Assembly (NCBI GenBank): GCA_029783825.1
Contig: JAREIK010002034.1
Location: 40,895-104,894, forward strand
Origin: Sapria himalayana
Lineage: Eukaryota; Streptophyta; Magnoliopsida; Malpighiales; Rafflesiaceae
DNA length: 64,000 nt
Direction of reading: 5' to 3'
Position numbers and translations under genes: made by a program. The notes below the pieces were generated by a model. The model saw nothing but the letters and a program-made list of their open reading frames with translations. It was not told the origin of the DNA and searched no databases. Shown here piece after piece: positions 59,036 through 64,000 of this stretch (positions within the stretch are counted from its first letter, which is position 1; the number at the start of each line of letters is the position of its first letter).

Positions 59036-62000
59036 AGAAGAAGAAAAAGAAGAAGATGATGATGATGATGATGATGCTGATGATGATGAATAAAAAGTAG
59101 ATTAAGAAGAAGATGATTGTGATTATGATTATGATGATTTTAAAGATGAAAAAGATGATGATGATGTTGTTGTTGTTGATGAAGAAAAAGAAGTTGAAAA
59201 AGAAGTAGAAGATGAAACTAAAGATGAAGAGCAAAAAGGTGATAATGATTAATAAGAAGAAGAGAAAGATGAATAAAAAGAAGAAGAAGAAGATGATGAT
59301 GATAATGTAGAAAAAGAAGTAGAATAATAAGAACATGTAGAAGAAGAAGATGAAAAAGAAAATGATGATGGTGATATTGAAGAAGAAGATGATGTTGATG
59401 ATGATGAAAAATAAGATTAAGAAGAATATGAAGATTAAGAAGAAGATGATGATGATGATGATGAAGTTGATGATGATGAAGAAAAAGTTAATGAAGAAGA
59501 AGATGATGATGATGATGAAGTTGATGAAGAAGAAGAAGAAGAAGAAGTTGATGAAGAAGAAGATGATGAATAAGAAGATAAAAGAAGTAGAAGATGAAGA
59601 AAATGAAGAAGATGGAGAAGATGTTGATGATAAATAAGGAGAACGGGATAAAAAAATAAAAAAATTAAAAATAAAAAAAATTAAAAAAAATAATAATATG
59701 AAGAAGAAGAAGAAGAAAATAATGAATAATTAGAATGAGATGATGATTGATGTTGATGAAGAAGATAACGAACAAGAAGAAAAAGTAGAAGATGAATAAC
59801 AAGAAGAATATGATGAAGAATTAAAAGAAGAAGATGATGAAGAATAAGAATATGATGAATAAGTAGAAGAAGAAGATCATGAAAAATAAGAAATAAAAAA
59901 AGAAGAAGAAGAAAAATATGAAGATGTAGAAGTAGTAGGAGAAAAAAAGAAGAGGTAGAAAAAGAAGAAGATGATGATGATGTTGAAGATGAAGAATATG
60001 AAAAATAAGAAAATAAAGAAGAAAAAGAATAATAATAATAATAATAATAATATGATGAAGAAGAACAATAAAAAAAAGATTAAGGAGAAAAAGAAGAAGA
60101 TGATGATGATATGAAAAAGAAGAAGATTAAGAAGAAAAAAAAGATGAAGAAGAGAGAGAACATAATGTTAATGAAAAAAGAAGATGTAAAAGAAAAAGAA
60201 AAATATAATGATTATGATGAAGAACATGAAGTCGAAGAAGATAAAGAAGAACATGAGAAAGATGATGATGATGAAAAAAATGATGAAGAAGAACATGAAG
60301 AAGAAGATGTTGAATAAGAAGAAAAACAAGATGGAAATGATGAAGAGGATGATGAAGAATAAAAGAAGAAAAAAAATGAGATGATAATGATGAATAAGAA
60401 AAAAATGAATAGGATGAAGAAGATGATGATGAAGAACAAGAAGAGGATAAAGAATAAGATTAAGATGATGATGATGATGATGATGATAGTAATGACAAAG
60501 ATGATGATGATGAAGTAGAACAAAGTGATGATGATGAAAAACAAAAAAAACAAAAAGAAAAAGAATATGAAGTAGAAACAGAATATGAAGTAGAAAAAGA
60601 ATAAGAAGATGAAGAAGAAGAATAAGAATAATAAAAATAAGAAGATGATGATGAACAAGATTATAAGAAGAAGAAGATAAAGTATAAGATGATAATGAAC
60701 AATATTACAAGAAGAAAAGGAATAAGATAAAATAAAATAAGTAGAAGAACAAGAAGAAGATGATGATGATGATTATGATGATGATGAAGTATAAGAAAAT
60801 GATAATGATAATGGTGATGATAAAGTAGGAAAGAAAAGAATGATGTAATTAAGATTAAGAAGGAGATGATGATGATGAATAAAATGAAAAATAAAAATAA
60901 GAATATGAATAAGATGATGATGATGATGATGATGATGACGACGATGATGATAAACAAATAGATAGGCTAATAGTAGTAGAAGAAGATGATGATATAGAAA
61001 AAATGAAAAATAAGATAATTATGATTATGTTGAAGAAAAAGAATAAGTAAAATAAGATGAAGATGATGATGATGATGAAGTAGATGATGAAGATAAAGAA
61101 AATTAAAAAGAACAATATGACGATGAAGAATAAAAAAAGAAGACATAGAAAAAGATAAAGAAGATGATGATGAAAAAGATAAAGATAAAGAAGAGGGAGA
61201 TGAAGAAAAAGAGAATAATGATGAAAAAGAATAAAAAGATGATATATATAAGAAAAAGTAGAATAAGAAGAAAAGAAAGACGATATGAAAAAAGTAGAAG
61301 AAGATGATGATGATGAAGAATATGAAGAAGAAGATGATGATGATGAAATTAAGAAAATGTTGAAGAACTAGAAGAAGAAAAAGAAGAAGAAGAAGAAAAA
61401 GATGATGATGATGAAAAAGCAAGATAAAAAGAAGAGGAAGAACATGATGAAGAAGAAGAAAAAGTTGAAGAAAAAGAATAATAAAAAGAAAAAGAAGAAA
61501 AAGATCAAATAAAATAAGAAGAATATGTAGTAGTAGTAGTAGTAGTAGAAGAAAAAAAAGAAGTAGAAGAAAAAATAAAAAAAGAAAAAGAAGAAAAAGA
61601 AGAAAAATATGAAAATAAAGAAGAATAAGATGATGATGATTATTATTATGAAAAATATGAAGAGTAAGAAAAGGATAATTAATAATAAGAAAACTAAGAA
61701 GAAAAAAAATATGATGAATATGATGATGATAATGATAATGATGATGAAGTATATGAAGAAGAAGAAGATGATGATAATGATGATGATAAAGAAGATAAAG
61801 GGGAAGAAGCACATAAAGAAAAGAAAGATTAACAAAAAGATGATGATGATGATGGTGGAGATGTAGAAGTATAAAAAAATAATAAAGAAGAAGAAGAAGA
61901 AAAAAAAAATTATGATGATGAAAATAATGAAAAGGATTATGATGATGATAATTATGAAAAAGATTATGATGAAAAAAGAAGGTAAAGAATAAGAACATTA

Positions 62001-62634
62001 AGAAGAATAAAAAATTGAATATTAAAAAAGAAGAAGGTGATAATGATGATGAATAAGAAAAACATGACGAAAAAGATAAATTTAAAAAAGAAAAAAATGA
62101 AGAAGAAGAAAAGAAAAAAAAAGTTTAAGAAGAAGATGATGATAAAGTATAAGATGATGATCAAGAAAAAGAAGAAGAAGAACATGTAGAAGAAGATGAA
62201 GAAGAAGAAGTGGAAAATGAATAAGAAGAAGATGATGATGATGATAACGAACATGAAGAAAATAAAGAATAAGAAGATGATGATGAAAAAAAAGAAGTAC
62301 ATGAAGGAGAAGGAGAATCGGAAGATCAAGAAGAAGAAGAAGATGATGATGATGAAAAAAAGATGAAGAAGAAAAAAAGATGAAGAAGAAAATTATGAAG
62401 TAGAATAAGAAAAAAAGGAAGAAATAGATGATGATGATTATTATTATTATTAAAAAGAAGAAAAAGAAGTAGTAGAAGAAGATGATGATGTAGAAAAATA
62501 AAAAGTAGAAGAGATAAAAGTATTATGAAGATGATAATGATGAATTAGTAGAAAAAGAATATGAACAAGTAGTAGAAGAAGAATAGAATGATGAAGAAAA
62601 AGAAGAAAAAGAAGAAGATGATAATGATAAAGAT

Positions 62635-62780
62635 GTTGATAATGAAGATGCTGATGAAGAAGAAGAAGATAGTGAATTTGATATAGATGCTGGTAATGAA
62701 GATGCTGATAAAGAAGAAGAAGAAGATGATGATGATGATGATGATATAGATGCTGATAATGAAGATGCTTATGAAGAAGA
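62635..62780. repeat. Higher-order GATGCTGATAATGAAGATGC block
   Basis: The word GATGCTGATAATGAAGATGC, or close variants, recurs about three times, separated by GAA/GAT runs of similar length (roughly 60 bp period). Confidence 0.7.
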
Positions 62781-63827
62781 AGATGATGATGATGTTGAAG
62801 ATGAATAAAATGAAGAAGAAAAAGAATAAAAAGATGAATAAGAAGAATAAGAAGAATAAGAGGATAATGATGATGATAAAAAGAAGAAGGGGATGATGAT
62901 GATGATGATGAAAATGTAGAAAATGAACAAGAAGAAGAAGAAGAAGATAAAAGATAAAAAGAAGATAAGGATGATGATAAAAAAACAAGATGATGATGAT
63001 AATAATAATAATTATTATTATTATGAAAATAATGATGATGATAAAAAAGAAGCTGATGAAGAAGTAGAAGATGATGATGATGATAGTGAAGATCTAAAGA
63101 AGAAGATGAAGATGATGATGAAAAATAAGAAGATTGAGAAAAATAAGAAAAAAAATAGGAAAATAAGTAGAAGATCAAAAAAGAAGAAGAAGAAGCAGAA
63201 GAAAAAGAAAAGAATTAAATTGATGATAATGATGAACAAGAAGAAGAATAAGAAGAAAAAAGATGAAGAATAAAAAGAAGATGTAGTATAAGTGTAAGAA
63301 GTAGAAGAATAAGATAATGATGATGATGATGATAGTGAAGAAGATGAAGAAGAAAAAGATGAAAAAACTGAAGTAGATTTTGAAGAAGAAGAAGATTTAA
63401 AAGAAAAAGAAAATGAAGAAGAAGAAAAATAAGTTGGTAAAGAATAAGAAAAAGAACAAATTCATGAAAAAGAAAAGGATTAAGAAGAAAAAGATGATGA
63501 TGATGATGATACAGAAGAAAAAGAAGAAAAAAGAAAAAAAAATGATGATGAAGAATAAGAAAGAGAAGAAAAAGAAAAAGTATAAGAAGAACAAAATGAA
63601 AAAGATGATCATGATGATGATTAAGATAAGATAACTAACAATAAATAAGGAATAAAAAGAAGATGAACAAGAAAAGAAGATAAAAAAATAAAGATGAAGA
63701 AGAAGAAAAAGAAAAAGATAATGAAAAGATGAAGAAGGAAAAGATGAAAAAGAAGATAAAGAAGAAGAAGAAGATGATGATGATAATGATGAAAAAGAAG
63801 AACAAGAAAGAAAAGAAGATGATGATT

Positions 63828-63922
63828 ATGACAATGAAGAAGAAGATGATGGTGACAATGAAGAAGAAGATGATGGTGACAATGAAGAAGAAGATGATGG
63901 TGATAATGAAGAAGAAGATGAT
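63828..63922. repeat. 24-bp higher-order unit, four copies
   Basis: GACAATGAAGAAGAAGATGA followed by TGGT repeats four times with one or two changes. Confidence 0.9.
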
Positions 63923-64000
63923 GAATGAGAAGAAGAAAAAAAAAGAAGAATAATAAAAAAACTAAAAATAAGAACAAGAAGAACAACAAAATAATGATGA

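Larger units (their letters stand above)
57490..64000. repeat. Giant imperfect GAA/GAT trinucleotide array, at least 6.5 kb
   Basis: From 57490 to the window end the plus strand is almost entirely GAA, GAT, AAA and ATA triplet mixtures, nearly without C. Runs of pure (GAT)n up to about 10 units and (GAA)n up to about 8 alternate with A-tracts. Frequent single-base interruptions change phase, so no frame is conserved. The long open frames on either strand (for example 60967-61998 minus, 343 codons of Leu/His/Phe/Ser) are translation of the repeat and are not genes. The array continues past the window edge. Confidence 0.97.

Noticed and set aside
57900..64000. Many open frames of 70-343 codons on both strands (poly-Phe/Ile/Ser/His or Lys/Met/Asp/Glu)
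   Set aside because: They are translation of the GAA/GAT array in different phases, with no start context, no conservation of frame and no domain.

Overview
This window looks like repeat-rich nuclear DNA from a flowering plant with a large genome. It is AT-rich, the one recognisable single-copy gene and one captured gene have introns and plant-type homologues, and almost everything else is layered transposable elements of plant families (hAT, CACTA/En-Spm, PIF/Harbinger, Ty1-copia, Ty3-gypsy). I cannot fix the species, or say monocot or dicot. I found no intact host gene, tRNA, rRNA, CRISPR array or bacterial feature. All family assignments come from reading translations and motifs by eye. 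No search was run.

Layout. 1-4.9 kb: a decayed Ty1-copia element on the minus strand (pol remnant, gag zinc knuckle, primer-binding site, LTR). 4.9-11.7 kb: four copies of a roughly 0.7-0.8 kb AT-rich repeat, one carrying a hAT element that itself holds another hAT, plus a copia reverse-transcriptase remnant. 12.0-16.2 kb: an old hAT transposon interrupted by a 743-bp GC-rich non-autonomous hAT with a perfect 8-bp target duplication. 16.3-17.2 kb: another copia reverse-transcriptase remnant. 18.1-31.4 kb: four exons of a dead LYAR-like zinc-finger gene on the minus strand. Its second intron is about 12.3 kb and contains three hAT copies, one nested in another. 31.4-32.9 kb: a truncated PIF/Harbinger element with its SANT/trihelix-type ORF and a 7 x 42-bp hairpin array. 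33.7-38.0 kb: copia and gypsy remnants.

38.9-57.5 kb: two En/Spm-like transposase remnants facing tail to tail. The left one contains a second CACTA element (39061-48023, TSD CAT). That element carries a Ulp1-like protease segment and a three-exon, intron-containing piece of an RNA-binding-protein gene, and is itself interrupted by a nearly full-length hAT with perfect ends (41849-45442, TSD ATCTACCC). The right En/Spm copy serves as the empty-site homologue that confirms the insertion. 57.5-64 kb: an exceptionally long imperfect GAA/GAT repeat array that cuts off the En/Spm transposase and runs off the window. The long open frames inside it are repeat artefacts.

The proteins here do not form one pathway. 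The window is a record of successive insertions. The most unusual items are the 42-bp hairpin array, the gene-carrying CACTA element, the dispersed LYAR-like pseudogene and the giant trinucleotide array.
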